From: Bacteroidota bacterium
GTDB lineage: Bacteria > Bacteroidota > Bacteroidia > UKL13-3
Length of the DNA: 64,000 nt
NCBI GenBank assembly: GCA_027488905.1
Contig: JAIYAT010000031.1
Span: 1 to 64,000 of the forward strand
Reading direction: 5' to 3'
The notes below the pieces were generated by a model, which searched no databases, was not told the origin of the DNA, and worked only from the letters and a program-made list of their open reading frames with translations. Shown here piece by piece: positions 1 to 9,131 of this stretch (position 1 is the stretch's first letter; the number at the start of each line of letters is the position of its first letter). Both the position numbers and the translations under genes were made by a program.

Positions 1-129
1 GGATGGAATGGAAGAGACTTCAACAATGGCAAAGATTGTCAGCAAGATGCTTACATCTATCAAATCAATGCCACCAGCTTTAGCGGTAAGAAATACAGCT
101 ACAGTGGATCGGTGACGTTGTTGAGATAA
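1..129 (+). CDS. C-terminal end of a T9SS type B (gliding-motility CHU_C-like) secreted protein, partial
   Basis: The window opens inside a reading frame of 42 codons ending in TAA at 127-129. The peptide begins GWNGRDFNNG, has the core DAYIYQINAT and ends GKKYSYSGSVTLLR. This matches the last part of the gliding motility-associated C-terminal (type B) sorting domain, in which a W-x-G turn, a YxY strand and a final G(S)xTLLR strand are typical. The domain directs export through the type IX secretion system, usually of large adhesins. The functional part of the protein lies upstream of the window, so its activity cannot be stated. A strong hairpin terminator follows at once. Confidence 0.75.
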   Translation, partial: GWNGRDFNNGKDCQQDAYIYQINATSFSGKKYSYSGSVTLLR

Positions 130-146
130 TTTGAATTATATAATTG

Positions 147-185
147 AAGAGGAGTAATTACAATGTGATTACTCCTCTTTTTGTT
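147..185. terminator. Intrinsic terminator, bidirectional
   Basis: A 12-bp perfect stem (147-158 with 168-179, core GAGGAGTAAT/ATTACTCCTC) and a 9-base loop are followed by a T-rich tract. It sits between the convergent ends of the T9SS protein (+) and the rhodanese gene (-). The A-rich left flank could also serve the minus strand. Confidence 0.85.
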
Positions 186-190
186 TTTAT

Positions 191-796
191 TTAATCAATC
201 AAAGCTTTTGGTTCATTTTTAATTTGTTCGAAACCACCCCAAACGTTTTTAACATTGGTAAATCCAATAGTTTTTAAATAGCTACTAGCAAGCATACTAG
301 TAACTCCTTTATTGCTATAAATTAGTGTCTCCTGATTTTTTATGAGTTTTGTTGAGGCACTAGCAATTTCATTAATTGGGATATTGATAGCATTATGAAT
401 TTTACCTGATTTAAAGTTTTCTTTTGATCTTGAATCAATAATAATCGCCTTTTGGTTATGAAGACTATCTAAAACCAATTCTTCTGCTGAAATAGATATT
501 ATTATATCAAATAATTTTGAACTTCTCATTTCGTCATTGAAATGTAATACTCTTTTGATGTTTTTTACACCTAAGTGATTAATGTGCTGAATTGATTCAT
601 TTTCTGAGCCTTCTTTACAAATAATAATTGTTTCTTTTTCATTGTCAATAAATGAACTAGTTTTTTCAAGCTCAGAAAATTTTAAACTGATGTTCAGTGA
701 ACTTTTTAGAAAGCCAATTTCAAAAAAGTCGGGCAATCTTGTGTCAATAATTTGTAGGTTGGGTAAACTTAGTTCTTTTAGTAATTCACTTGTCAT
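191..796 (-). CDS. Double rhodanese-domain protein
   Basis: 201 residues with two rhodanese-like domains and no signal peptide, so probably cytoplasmic. Domain 1 (about 1-95) has the strand IIDTR and an active-loop-like IICKEG with Cys60. Domain 2 (about 100-201) has the typical IIIDSR, the segment GKIHNAINIP and the C-terminal YLKTIGFTNVKNVWGGF. The domain 2 position where rhodaneses carry the sulfur-accepting cysteine is Ser161 (YSNKG). Rhodaneses move sulfane sulfur; the paired form resembles the C-terminal half of beta-lactamase/rhodanese fusions seen in Bacteroidota, here without a metallo-beta-lactamase part. Domain 2 is probably not a sulfurtransferase and may be structural. The gene is divergent from the large secreted nucleotidase gene, with 179 bases between them. 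Confidence 0.75.
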   Translation of the reverse strand: MTSELLKELSLPNLQIIDTRLPDFFEIGFLKSSLNISLKFSELEKTSSFIDNEKETIIICKEGSENESIQHINHLGVKNIKRVLHFNDEMRSSKLFDIIISISAEELVLDSLHNQKAIIIDSRSKENFKSGKIHNAINIPINEIASASTKLIKNQETLIYSNKGVTSMLASSYLKTIGFTNVKNVWGGFEQIKNEPKALID

Positions 797-975
797 TGGT
801 GCTTTCTTGTTTAGAATTTTGGCAAATGTAAATTCTAAATAATCATTTTTTCATCCTATCTAGTTAATAATAACCTAACATTTGCATGTTGTTAAGTTAA
901 CCTAGTGTTAATGTTTGCTTTTTTTTGAACTTCGAAATTGCCGACCGCTGAAATAAACAATCAGCCGAAAACTTT

Positions 976-3900
976 ATGCGTCAAAATTTTCAAAAAAAGT
1001 TATCTGTTTTAGCCTTATTTTTCAGTTGTTGGGTAGGCTTTATTTCAGAAACAAATGCCCAAGTTAACCTTCAGTTTCTTGGAAGATTCTCAACAGGTTT
1101 TTATGACAAGGCCGCGGCGGAGATTTCTGCTTATGATCCTGGTACAAAGCGCTTGTTTGTAGCTAATTCTGCTGATACAAGCATTAAGATTGTAGACCTT
1201 AGTAATCCTGCTAGTCCGGTTCAAATTTCATCAATTAGTTTAAAACCTTATGGTATTGATTTGAATTCTGTTGCATGTAGAAATGGATTAGTTGCCACAT
1301 GTGTAATTGATTCAGCAGGAAAAACTGTAAATGGTAAAGTTGTATTCTTTAATACTTCTGGAACTTTCCTTAAGCAAGTAACAGTTGGTGCAAACCCTGA
1401 TATGATTACATTCAGCAAGGACGGGAAAAGAGCTGTAGTCGCAAATGAAGGTGAGCCTTCAAATTACAGATTAATTGATCCGCTTGGTTCTGTTTCTATT
1501 ATAGATTTATCTTCAGGAATTACCAATTTAACTCAAGCAAATGTAACTACTGCTGGATTTGAATCATTCAATAATACTAATATAGATTTTCGAATTAAAA
1601 TTACTGGAAGAGTTTTAGATAGTGCAGGTAATTTTGTTCGTAACTCAACAATTGCAGAGGATTTAGAACCTGAGTATGTTACCATCAGTGAAGATGGAAA
1701 TATGGCTTGGGTTACCTGCCAAGAGAATAATTGTATTGCAGAAGTAAATTTAAATACTGCGACTGTTACTAAATTGATGCCGTTAGGATTTAAAAATCAC
1801 AACTTAGCTGAGAATAAGCTTGATGCATCAGATCAAGGCGGTTCTGTAAATTCTGCCAATTGGCCTGTGTTTGGAATGTACCAACCAGATGCTATTTCTT
1901 CATTTAAAAGAGGAACTACAACTTTCCTAGTTACTGCAAATGAAGGAGATGTTAGAGCAGATTGGGGTGCTGCAAACAATGAAGAAGTGCGTTTTGGAAA
2001 TTCATCTTATGTTTTGGATACCGTTAAATTTGGTGGTTCTGCAGCAGTTACTGCGTTAAAGGCAAATACTGCTTTAGGTAGGTTAGCGGTATCTAATAGG
2101 TATGGTGATTTTAACAATGATGGTAAATTTGATAGTATTTTCTGTTTCGGTGGAAGATCTTTCAGTATTTGGAATGCATCTAATGGTTCATTGGTTTTTG
2201 ATAGCAAAGATGAAATTGAGAAAATTACATTAGCTGCTTATCCTGCAAATTTCAATGCAAGCAGCACTAACAATACCTTTAAGAATAGAAGTGATGATAA
2301 AGGCCCAGAACCAGAAGCTTTAACTATTGGAGTTATTGGTGATTCAACTTATGCGTTTATTGGACTAGAGAGAATTGGTGGTATTATGGTTTATAATATT
2401 ACCAATCCTGCGAATGCCTATTTTGTGCAGTATATTAATACTAGAAATTTCACTCAAACACCTGGTTTAAACTTGGGTGGTGATTTAGCTCCTGAAGGAA
2501 TTGAGTTTATTCCTGCTGGTGAAAGCCCAGATGGTAAGCCAATGTTAATCGTTTCAAATGAGGTAAGTGGAACTGTTTCTATTTTTAGAATCAATACGCC
2601 AAATAAATTTAAGCTTCAAGTTCTTCATTCTTCTGATATGGAGAGTGGCTTAAGTGCTGTAATTGATGCTCCTAATTTTGCTGCAATTGTAGACAAATTG
2701 GAAGATGAATATCCTAATACTTTGGTTTTATCTAGTGGTGACAATACTTTACCAGGTCCGTTTTTATCTTCAGGTGAAGATCCAACACTTCAAACTCCTT
2801 TGCGCACTACAGCTTCATTTTATCCAGGAAATGGAAACCAATTGCGTGCCGCAATAGGTAGACCTGATATCGCAATCATGAACATTATTGGATATCATGC
2901 ATCTGCTTTAGGTAACCACGAATTTGATTTGGGTACTACCGAATTAAACGGTCAAATTGGGGTGGATATTAGAAATAATGGAACAGACAAGCGTTGGATT
3001 GGTGCTCAGTTTCCATATGTTAGCTGTAACTTAAATTTTAGTGCTGATGCCAATTTAAGCTACTTGTATACAAATCAAATCTTAAGAGATACTGAGTTTA
3101 AAACTGCTGCTAACATCACTAACAATAACCAAAAGAAAGGAATAGCGCCTTCTGTAATTATTGAGAGAAATGGCGAGAAAATAGGTGTTGTTGGTATAAC
3201 CACTCAAATTTTAGCAAAAATTTCTTCACCTGGTTCAACAACAGTTGTAGGTCCGCAAGTTGATGACATGCCTGCATTGGCAGCCATCATGCAGCCTTTT
3301 ATTGACTCATTAAGAATTGGTCAAGGTATCAATAAGATTATTGTACTTTCTCACTTACAACAACTAAGTAATGAAGTTGCTTTAGCACCATTATTAAAAG
3401 GAGTTGACATTTTAATCGCTGGTGGTAATCACCAATTATTAGCTGATGGATCAGATAGAATTAGACCAGGCCAAGCGGTATTCGGTACATACCCAATTCG
3501 TTCTACAAATAATGATGGAGATCCTATTTTAATTCTTAACTCTTCTGCTGAATGGAGATATGTAAACAGATTAGTAGTTGAATTTGATAGTATCGGTAAA
3601 ATCATGTTGAACTCTTTAGATACAATTGTAAATGGTGCTTACGCTTCTGATACTGCAATGGTTACTTCTCTTTATGGAACCTATGCTGATGGTTTTACTG
3701 CAGGTTCTAAAGGTGCAAATGTTAGAACACTTTGCGCTGCAATTGGCAGTGTAATTAATAATAAGGACGGAAATATTCTTGGTAAATCAAATGTATTCCT
3801 AGAAGGTAGAAGAAATTTGGTTCGCACCGAAGAAACCAACTTAGGTAACATTTCTTCTGATGCTAACTTATGGTATGCTAAGAAATATGATTCACAAGTA

Positions 3901-6585
3901 AGAGTTTCATTAAAAAATGGTGGTGGTATTCGTTCGGCCATTGGTTTTGTTAATGCTGTTGGTGACAAAGTTACTTTAGAGCCAAATCAAGCTAATCCTT
4001 CTGCAAGCAAGCCTGCTGGTTCAATTTCACAATTAGATGTTGAAGGTTCATTAAGGTTCAACAATAGTTTAGTAATTGTTACTACCAACGCTGCTGGTTT
4101 ACGCAGGTTATTAGAACATGGAATTAGTGCAACAAGAAATGGTCAAACGCCGGGTCAATTTCCTCAAGTTGGTGGGGTATCATTTAGTTTTGATACCACT
4201 CTTGCAATTGGAAGCAAAATTCGTTCAATGGTGATTATTGATTCTTTAGGAAATCGTCAAGATACGATTGTTCGTAATGGTCAATTATTTGGTGATACTT
4301 CTCGTGTATATAAAATTGTTACTTTAAATTTCTTAGCTAACCCTTCAGGTTCAGGTTCTCCAGTTGGTGGTGATGGTTACCCATTTCCATCTAACATTAC
4401 TGCAAGAGTTAATTTAGATACTGCTATCAAAGCAACAGGAACTTCAACTTTTGCTGGTATTGGTTCAGAACAAGACGCGTTTGCAGAATACATGCAAGCT
4501 TTATATACTGTAAATTCTTATAATGTTCGCGATACAAATGTTTTTGGAGATAGACGTATTCAACAATTAAATATGCGTCCTGATGCAATTTTCCCTGAAA
4601 CTAATCCAGCAATTTCTATCCTACAAGCTAGAAATACCGCTGCTCCAACCTTAGTAAGAGTAAGAGGTGTTGTTTCTAAAGCATGGGGTAGATTTATCTA
4701 TATTCAAGATGCAACTGGTGGAATTGGCGTTCGTCAATCTGCTGGCGCAATGGTTGATGCTATAACAGCTGGAACTTTAAAAGCAGGTGATAGTGTTGAA
4801 GTTGTTGGACCAAGGAATGAATTTAACAACTATGCCCAAATTCAATTAAACAGTGGTGTTTACACAGGTGCTAACACAGTTATCGTTTTAGGTTCAAACA
4901 AAACTATTACACCAATTAATTTAACAATTAAGCAATTACTTGCCAGTCCTGAATCATATGAAAGTGAGTTAATCCGAATCAAGGGTTTGCGCTCTAGTGG
5001 AACAGGTAATTTTGCTGCTAGTACAAATTATAATTTCTGGGATGGAACAACTACTGGTGATACCATTGTTTTTAGAGTAATTGCAGCTGCGGATACAGAA
5101 ATTGAAGATGCCCCAGCTTTGGCTATACCTAAAGATACATTTACTTTTGAAGGAATCTTAGCGCAATTCTGCAGCAGCCCTTCAAATGGTTGTTCAAGTG
5201 GTTATCAATTGTATGGTGTTCGTAAGAGTGATATTATTGTTACTGCTCCAGTACTTAAGAATTTTAATTTGATTAGCCCAAGCAATAACGCTTCAGTTAC
5301 TGTAGCTGCTGGAAGTGCTGATGTAATTAACATTGTTTGGTCTAATGCTAATGCAACAACTTATAAGTGGATGGCTACTTTACCTATTGGTACTTTTGCT
5401 TCTCCATTGCTTGTTAATCCATCGAATAATTCAGGTAAAGACACTGTTTTAAGCTTTACTTCAGGTCTACTTGATGGTGTTTTATCAAACGCTGGATTAA
5501 AACCTGGTGACTCAATTCAATTGAAATGGACTGTGTTTGGTTATTTAGGTGTGGATTCATTGAAGGCTTCTCAAGATTTCTTCATTACGCTTAAAAGATT
5601 CGCACCTGCGCCAGTTTTGAAGAGCTTTAATTTGATTAGCCCTAGCAATAACGCATCAGTTACTGTAGCTGCTGGTAGTGCTGATGTAATTAACATTATA
5701 TGGTCTAATGCAAATGCCACTACTTATAAATGGATGGCTACATTGCCTATTGGTACTTTTACTTCTCCATTGCTTGTTAATCCGTCGAATAATTCAGGTA
5801 AAGACACTGTTTTAAGTTTAACTTCAGGTTTAATTGATGGAATCTTAGCTAGTGCTGGTTTGAAACTTGGTGACTCAATTCAATTGAAATGGACTGTTTT
5901 TGGCTATTTAGGTGCGGATTCATTGAAGGCTTCTCAAGATTTCTTCATCACCCTAAAGAGATTTAGAACTTTAACGCCTTTCAATTTATTAACGCCTGCT
6001 AACAATACTAGATTAGTAACTAAGGCAACAAATAATACACCAGTTTCAATTACTTGGTCTGCTTCAAATGGCGCAAGTTCTTATAATTGGTTCCTTGATG
6101 CATTAAGCGGAAGTTTTGTTACCCCTATTTTAAGATTGCCTTCTGATAATGGCGGTGCCGCAACAACTCTTACACTTACAAATAGCGCAATCGATGGTGT
6201 TGCAAAAAATGCAGGTGTAGCAGAAGGAGATAGTGTTACCTTAAAATGGACTGTAAAAGCATATACTAACAATGATTCTATTTTTGCAACACAATCATTT
6301 GAAATAAAGATTGTTCGTGAAAAATCGGTTGGATTGTTAAACAATGTTGGAACTACTTCTAACGTAATTGTTTTCCCTAATCCAGCAAAAGAAGCAATTG
6401 ATTTTGAAACTGATTTAAATTTAATTGGTGCAAAAGTTATCATCACAGACCTATTAGGTAAAACAGTTTCTGAGCACATTTATGAAGGTTCTCCTATAAA
6501 TATCTCAGAGATTAATGTAGGTTTATATTTGGTTTTGGTTCAAACCGAAACTGGAATATTAACGAATAAACTTATTAAGGAATAA
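976..6585 (+). CDS. Secreted choice-of-anchor I / 5'-nucleotidase-like multidomain protein with T9SS type A sorting domain
   Basis: 1869 residues. A signal peptide (1-28, ending ETNAQ) is followed by a choice-of-anchor I beta-propeller-like region (about 30-545, with FVANSADTSIKIVDL), a metallophosphatase/5'-nucleotidase (about 547-1195, GNHEFD at 646-651, C-terminal NGGG at 981-984), an OB-fold-like domain (about 1223-1420), three SusE/Fn3-like repeats (1426-1542, 1547-1663, 1665-1783) and a type A T9SS sorting domain (1796-1869, FPNPAKE near 1800). The family hydrolyses nucleotides or other phosphoesters outside the cell, plausibly for phosphate scavenging. The first metal motif reads SDMESG (D554) instead of the usual D-x-H, so a ligand histidine is replaced by glutamate. 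The start ATG at 976 is the only one giving the signal peptide. A copy of the GGTTCAAACC word lies in the last 50 bases. Confidence 0.88.
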   Translation: MRQNFQKKLSVLALFFSCWVGFISETNAQVNLQFLGRFSTGFYDKAAAEISAYDPGTKRLFVANSADTSIKIVDLSNPASPVQISSISLKPYGIDLNSVACRNGLVATCVIDSAGKTVNGKVVFFNTSGTFLKQVTVGANPDMITFSKDGKRAVVANEGEPSNYRLIDPLGSVSIIDLSSGITNLTQANVTTAGFESFNNTNIDFRIKITGRVLDSAGNFVRNSTIAEDLEPEYVTISEDGNMAWVTCQENNCIAEVNLNTATVTKLMPLGFKNHNLAENKLDASDQGGSVNSANWPVFGMYQPDAISSFKRGTTTFLVTANEGDVRADWGAANNEEVRFGNSSYVLDTVKFGGSAAVTALKANTALGRLAVSNRYGDFNNDGKFDSIFCFGGRSFSIWNASNGSLVFDSKDEIEKITLAAYPANFNASSTNNTFKNRSDDKGPEPEALTIGVIGDSTYAFIGLERIGGIMVYNITNPANAYFVQYINTRNFTQTPGLNLGGDLAPEGIEFIPAGESPDGKPMLIVSNEVSGTVSIFRINTPNKFKLQVLHSSDMESGLSAVIDAPNFAAIVDKLEDEYPNTLVLSSGDNTLPGPFLSSGEDPTLQTPLRTTASFYPGNGNQLRAAIGRPDIAIMNIIGYHASALGNHEFDLGTTELNGQIGVDIRNNGTDKRWIGAQFPYVSCNLNFSADANLSYLYTNQILRDTEFKTAANITNNNQKKGIAPSVIIERNGEKIGVVGITTQILAKISSPGSTTVVGPQVDDMPALAAIMQPFIDSLRIGQGINKIIVLSHLQQLSNEVALAPLLKGVDILIAGGNHQLLADGSDRIRPGQAVFGTYPIRSTNNDGDPILILNSSAEWRYVNRLVVEFDSIGKIMLNSLDTIVNGAYASDTAMVTSLYGTYADGFTAGSKGANVRTLCAAIGSVINNKDGNILGKSNVFLEGRRNLVRTEETNLGNISSDANLWYAKKYDSQVRVSLKNGGGIRSAIGFVNAVGDKVTLEPNQANPSASKPAGSISQLDVEGSLRFNNSLVIVTTNAAGLRRLLEHGISATRNGQTPGQFPQVGGVSFSFDTTLAIGSKIRSMVIIDSLGNRQDTIVRNGQLFGDTSRVYKIVTLNFLANPSGSGSPVGGDGYPFPSNITARVNLDTAIKATGTSTFAGIGSEQDAFAEYMQALYTVNSYNVRDTNVFGDRRIQQLNMRPDAIFPETNPAISILQARNTAAPTLVRVRGVVSKAWGRFIYIQDATGGIGVRQSAGAMVDAITAGTLKAGDSVEVVGPRNEFNNYAQIQLNSGVYTGANTVIVLGSNKTITPINLTIKQLLASPESYESELIRIKGLRSSGTGNFAASTNYNFWDGTTTGDTIVFRVIAAADTEIEDAPALAIPKDTFTFEGILAQFCSSPSNGCSSGYQLYGVRKSDIIVTAPVLKNFNLISPSNNASVTVAAGSADVINIVWSNANATTYKWMATLPIGTFASPLLVNPSNNSGKDTVLSFTSGLLDGVLSNAGLKPGDSIQLKWTVFGYLGVDSLKASQDFFITLKRFAPAPVLKSFNLISPSNNASVTVAAGSADVINIIWSNANATTYKWMATLPIGTFTSPLLVNPSNNSGKDTVLSLTSGLIDGILASAGLKLGDSIQLKWTVFGYLGADSLKASQDFFITLKRFRTLTPFNLLTPANNTRLVTKATNNTPVSITWSASNGASSYNWFLDALSGSFVTPILRLPSDNGGAATTLTLTNSAIDGVAKNAGVAEGDSVTLKWTVKAYTNNDSIFATQSFEIKIVREKSVGLLNNVGTTSNVIVFPNPAKEAIDFETDLNLIGAKVIITDLLGKTVSEHIYEGSPINISEINVGLYLVLVQTETGILTNKLIKE
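5251..5965 (+). repeat. Tandem 363-bp repeat inside the nucleotidase gene
   Basis: Two copies offset by 363 bases (for example TTTAATTTGATTAGCCC at 5263 and again at 5626) encode nearly identical SusE-like domains. Nucleotide differences are mostly at third codon positions, which points to a fairly recent in-frame duplication. A third, much more diverged copy follows at 5968-6325. Confidence 0.9.
6537..6546 (+). repeat. GGTTCAAACC word, copy 1
   Basis: Context TTT-GGTTCAAACC-GAA. It lies in the sorting-domain end of the secreted nucleotidase gene, where it encodes V-Q-T. Confidence 0.85.
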
Positions 6586-6608
6586 TTTCTTATAGTTATA
6601 ATTAAATT

Positions 6609-6646
6609 AAAGCAATAAAGGCGCCCTAGGGTGCCTTTATTGCTTT
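6609..6646. terminator. Intrinsic terminator shared by convergent genes
   Basis: A 14-bp stem (AAAGCAATAAAGGC with its complement) around a GC-rich loop lies between the nucleotidase gene (+) and tsaB (-). A run of eight T follows at 6653-6660. The right arm reaches into the tsaB stop codon. Confidence 0.85.
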
Positions 6647-7334
6647 ATAATCTTTTTTTTGGAGTTGTTCCTATAAAGTCTTTAAGATAAAGTGGCTCAA
6701 AGGAGATTAAATCTTCAAATTTATTTTGTTGAAATTTTTCTTCAGCAAGCCTGCATAAGCCTGATGCATTAAGTTTGATATTTGGAATATGAATAGCCTC
6801 CGTTTGGGTTAGAAATTGTTTGGCTTTATCCGAACCATTTCCAAAATAAGCTAAAGTGTGATTTTCCAATAAATTGTTAAATGCTTCAGAATCTAAAACC
6901 AAGGCATGTGTTTTTTGAATAGTTTCTAATCCTTGGGTGCAAACTGCTGTGTATACTTCTAACCTCCTCGCGTCTATCATTGGCACTAGCAACGTGTTTT
7001 TGGGTAGTTCGGTTTGAACCAAAGCAAGGTTGCTGAGGCTTTTTAACGTATTAATTGCAATAAGTGGGATATTTAAAACATAACAGAATCCCTTAGCTGC
7101 TGATGTCCCAACCCTAAGTCCGGTATAGCTGCCTGGCCCCTTACTTATTGCAATTGCATCCAAGTCTTTGGTGGTTTTACCTGTTTCTTTGAGAATCTTA
7201 TCCACCAAAACATGCAACATGCTAGCATGTGAATTGCCAGAATCAATGCTGCTTTCTGCTAAGCATAAGCCATTTAAAGCCAAACTAACCGAACATACTT
7301 CTGTTGCGGTCTCAATTGCTAGTATAAGTGCCAT
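6645..7334 (-). CDS. tsaB: tRNA threonylcarbamoyladenosine biosynthesis protein TsaB
   Basis: TsaB is the inactive-kinase-fold partner of TsaD in the complex that makes t6A37 on ANN-decoding tRNAs. The start is set at the ATG giving MALILAIETATE, the family N-terminus, yielding 229 residues. An upstream in-frame extension to 7493 overlaps recJ and has no family similarity. The motif KGPGSYTGLRVG (65-76) is the TsaB/TsaD-family signature. The gene is divergent from recJ with 43 bases between start codons. On the minus strand TACCTTTG ends 7 bases before the ATG, so a leaderless mRNA is possible but unproven. The C-terminus ends in a lysine/arginine-rich tail. Confidence 0.93.
   Translation of the reverse strand: MALILAIETATEVCSVSLALNGLCLAESSIDSGNSHASMLHVLVDKILKETGKTTKDLDAIAISKGPGSYTGLRVGTSAAKGFCYVLNIPLIAINTLKSLSNLALVQTELPKNTLLVPMIDARRLEVYTAVCTQGLETIQKTHALVLDSEAFNNLLENHTLAYFGNGSDKAKQFLTQTEAIHIPNIKLNASGLCRLAEEKFQQNKFEDLISFEPLYLKDFIGTTPKKRL
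7011..7020 (-). repeat. GGTTCAAACC word, copy 2 (minus orientation)
   Basis: Plus-strand context TTC-GGTTTGAACC-AAA within tsaB. In the tsaB frame it again encodes V-Q-T. A degenerate copy (CGGTTCAAAGG) lies at the tsaB start near 7336. Confidence 0.85.
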
Positions 7335-7377
7335 TCGGTTCAAAGGTAATTTTTTTTTAACTTGCCATTCCATTTTC

Positions 7378-9081
7378 ATGAGCAAACGCTGGACACCAAA
7401 AATAGAACCTGATAAAAATGTAGTTGAGGAGTTATCCAAAGCCATTAACATAAACAAAGTTTTGAGTGGTATTTTGGTGCAAAGAGGTGTCACTAATTTT
7501 GAAGAAGCAAAGAAGTTCTTTAGGCCTCAAATAACAGATTTACATTCACCCTTTTTAATGAAGGGCATGCATGAAGCAGTAGAGAGAATTGATTTCGCTA
7601 TTCAGAACAATCAGAAAATTCTAGTTTATGGTGATTATGATGTAGATGGCACAACTGCTGTTTCAACAGTGTATGCTTTTTTTAAAAGTAGATACGAAAA
7701 CCTAGACTTTTATATACCAGATAGATACACAGAAGGCTATGGCATTAGTTTTATGAGTATCGATTGGGCTTGCAATAATAATTTCTCTTTAATTATTGCC
7801 TTGGATTGTGGTATAAAGTCAGTTGATAAGATTAGTTATGCTAATGGCAAGGGAGTAGATTTTATCATTTGTGACCACCATTTGCCTGGAGATGAAATAC
7901 CTGCAGCAGTTGCAGTGTTAAATCCAAAGCAGAAAGATTGCCCATATCCTTTCAAAGAATTGTCGGGATGTGGAATTGGATATAAACTTATTCAAGCTTT
8001 TGCTGAAGCTCATAAAATTGATAGTGCAGAAGTGGAGAAGTTTTTGGATTTAGCTGCGGTAAGTGTAGCTTCGGATTTAGTTCCAATTTTAGATGAAAAT
8101 AGGGTTCTAGCTTTTCTTGGGCTTAAGCAATTAAAAGATAAACCTAATGATGGTTTAAAAGCGTTACTTGAAGCCTATCCTGATAAGCCAGAGTTTACTG
8201 TAAATGACATCGTTTTTTATATTGGTCCAAGAATTAACGCAGCAGGTAGAATTGCTGATGCAAAAGATTCTGTTAGATTAATGACCAATGAAGGTCTAGA
8301 AGAAACAAGAAGAATTGCCCATCAGGTGAATCAGCATAATAATGAAAGAAGAAGTTTCGATCAAAATATTACTGAACAAGCACTTGAAATGGTTGAGAAA
8401 GACCAAGATTTTAAGAACAGAAAGAGCACTGTTCTCTTTCATAGTGAGTGGCACAAAGGTGTAATTGGAATTGTAGCCAGTAGGTTAATTGAAAAGTATT
8501 ATAGACCTACCATCATTTTAACCGAATCAAACGGAATGGCTACAGGTTCAGCAAGGTCGGTTGAAGGCTTTGATTTATATTCTGCAATTGAATCTTGTGC
8601 AGATTTATTAGACCAATATGGCGGTCATACTCATGCAGCTGGATTAACCATGAAATTGGATAGGTTGCCAGAATTCATCGATCGTTTTGAAAAGGTTGTT
8701 GCCAAAAACATTGTAGAGAGAAGCTTAACGCCAGAAATTGAATATGATATGGAAATTCCTTTAAGGACCATAACTCCAAAATTCTTTAGTGTCTTAAAGC
8801 AATTTTCTCCTTTTGGACCTGGAAATTTGAATCCAGTTTTCATGAGCAAGAATGTTTGGGATGTTGGCGATGCAACCATTGTAGGAAACAATCACCTTAA
8901 ATTAAGTTTGACCCAAGAGGATGGTGGTAGAATTTTTAAAGCCATTGCCTTTGGATTAGGCGAATATTACGATAAGGTGTCTCAGGGAATTAGCTTCGAT
9001 ATTTGTTTTACCATTGAAGAGAATCATTTCAATGGACATGTAAATCTTCAGTTAAACATTAAAGATATTCTCTTCAAATAA
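7378..9081 (+). CDS. recJ: Single-stranded-DNA-specific exonuclease RecJ
   Basis: 567 residues from the ATG at 7378 (MSKRWTPKIEP). The open frame extends 70 codons further upstream, but that part is antisense to tsaB and not family-like. RecJ degrades ssDNA 5'-3' in recombination and mismatch/base-excision repair. DHH-phosphoesterase motifs are visible: DYDVDG at 86-91, DCG near 143, DHH at 166-168 and the DHHA1 motif GGHTHAAG at 415-422. A C-terminal OB-like RecJ domain follows. Length is normal for the family and all metal ligands appear present. Confidence 0.95.
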   Translation: MSKRWTPKIEPDKNVVEELSKAININKVLSGILVQRGVTNFEEAKKFFRPQITDLHSPFLMKGMHEAVERIDFAIQNNQKILVYGDYDVDGTTAVSTVYAFFKSRYENLDFYIPDRYTEGYGISFMSIDWACNNNFSLIIALDCGIKSVDKISYANGKGVDFIICDHHLPGDEIPAAVAVLNPKQKDCPYPFKELSGCGIGYKLIQAFAEAHKIDSAEVEKFLDLAAVSVASDLVPILDENRVLAFLGLKQLKDKPNDGLKALLEAYPDKPEFTVNDIVFYIGPRINAAGRIADAKDSVRLMTNEGLEETRRIAHQVNQHNNERRSFDQNITEQALEMVEKDQDFKNRKSTVLFHSEWHKGVIGIVASRLIEKYYRPTIILTESNGMATGSARSVEGFDLYSAIESCADLLDQYGGHTHAAGLTMKLDRLPEFIDRFEKVVAKNIVERSLTPEIEYDMEIPLRTITPKFFSVLKQFSPFGPGNLNPVFMSKNVWDVGDATIVGNNHLKLSLTQEDGGRIFKAIAFGLGEYYDKVSQGISFDICFTIEENHFNGHVNLQLNIKDILFK

Positions 9082-9088
9082 AATTAGA

Positions 9089-9115
9089 TGCAACACCAAT
9101 AACTTGCGTGTTGCA
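9089..9115. terminator. Hairpin between convergent recJ and glyS, possible weak terminator
   Basis: Inverted repeat TGCAACAC (9089-9096) / GTGTTGCA (9108-9115) in the 50-base gap between two gene ends. The downstream T-tract is poor in both directions, so termination efficiency is uncertain. Confidence 0.45.
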
Positions 9116-9131
9116 CCTTTATAATTCTAGT

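Noticed and set aside
3681..3968. Minus-strand frame within the secreted nucleotidase gene
   Set aside because: It is a shadow of the plus-strand coding sequence and has no independent start context or family match.
7168..7377. N-terminal extension of RecJ
   Set aside because: The 70 extra codons are antisense to tsaB and contain no RecJ motif; MSKRWTPK is the natural start.
7335..7493. N-terminal extension of TsaB upstream of residue 1
   Set aside because: The extra 53 codons overlap the start of recJ, lack similarity and precede the family start MALILAIETA.
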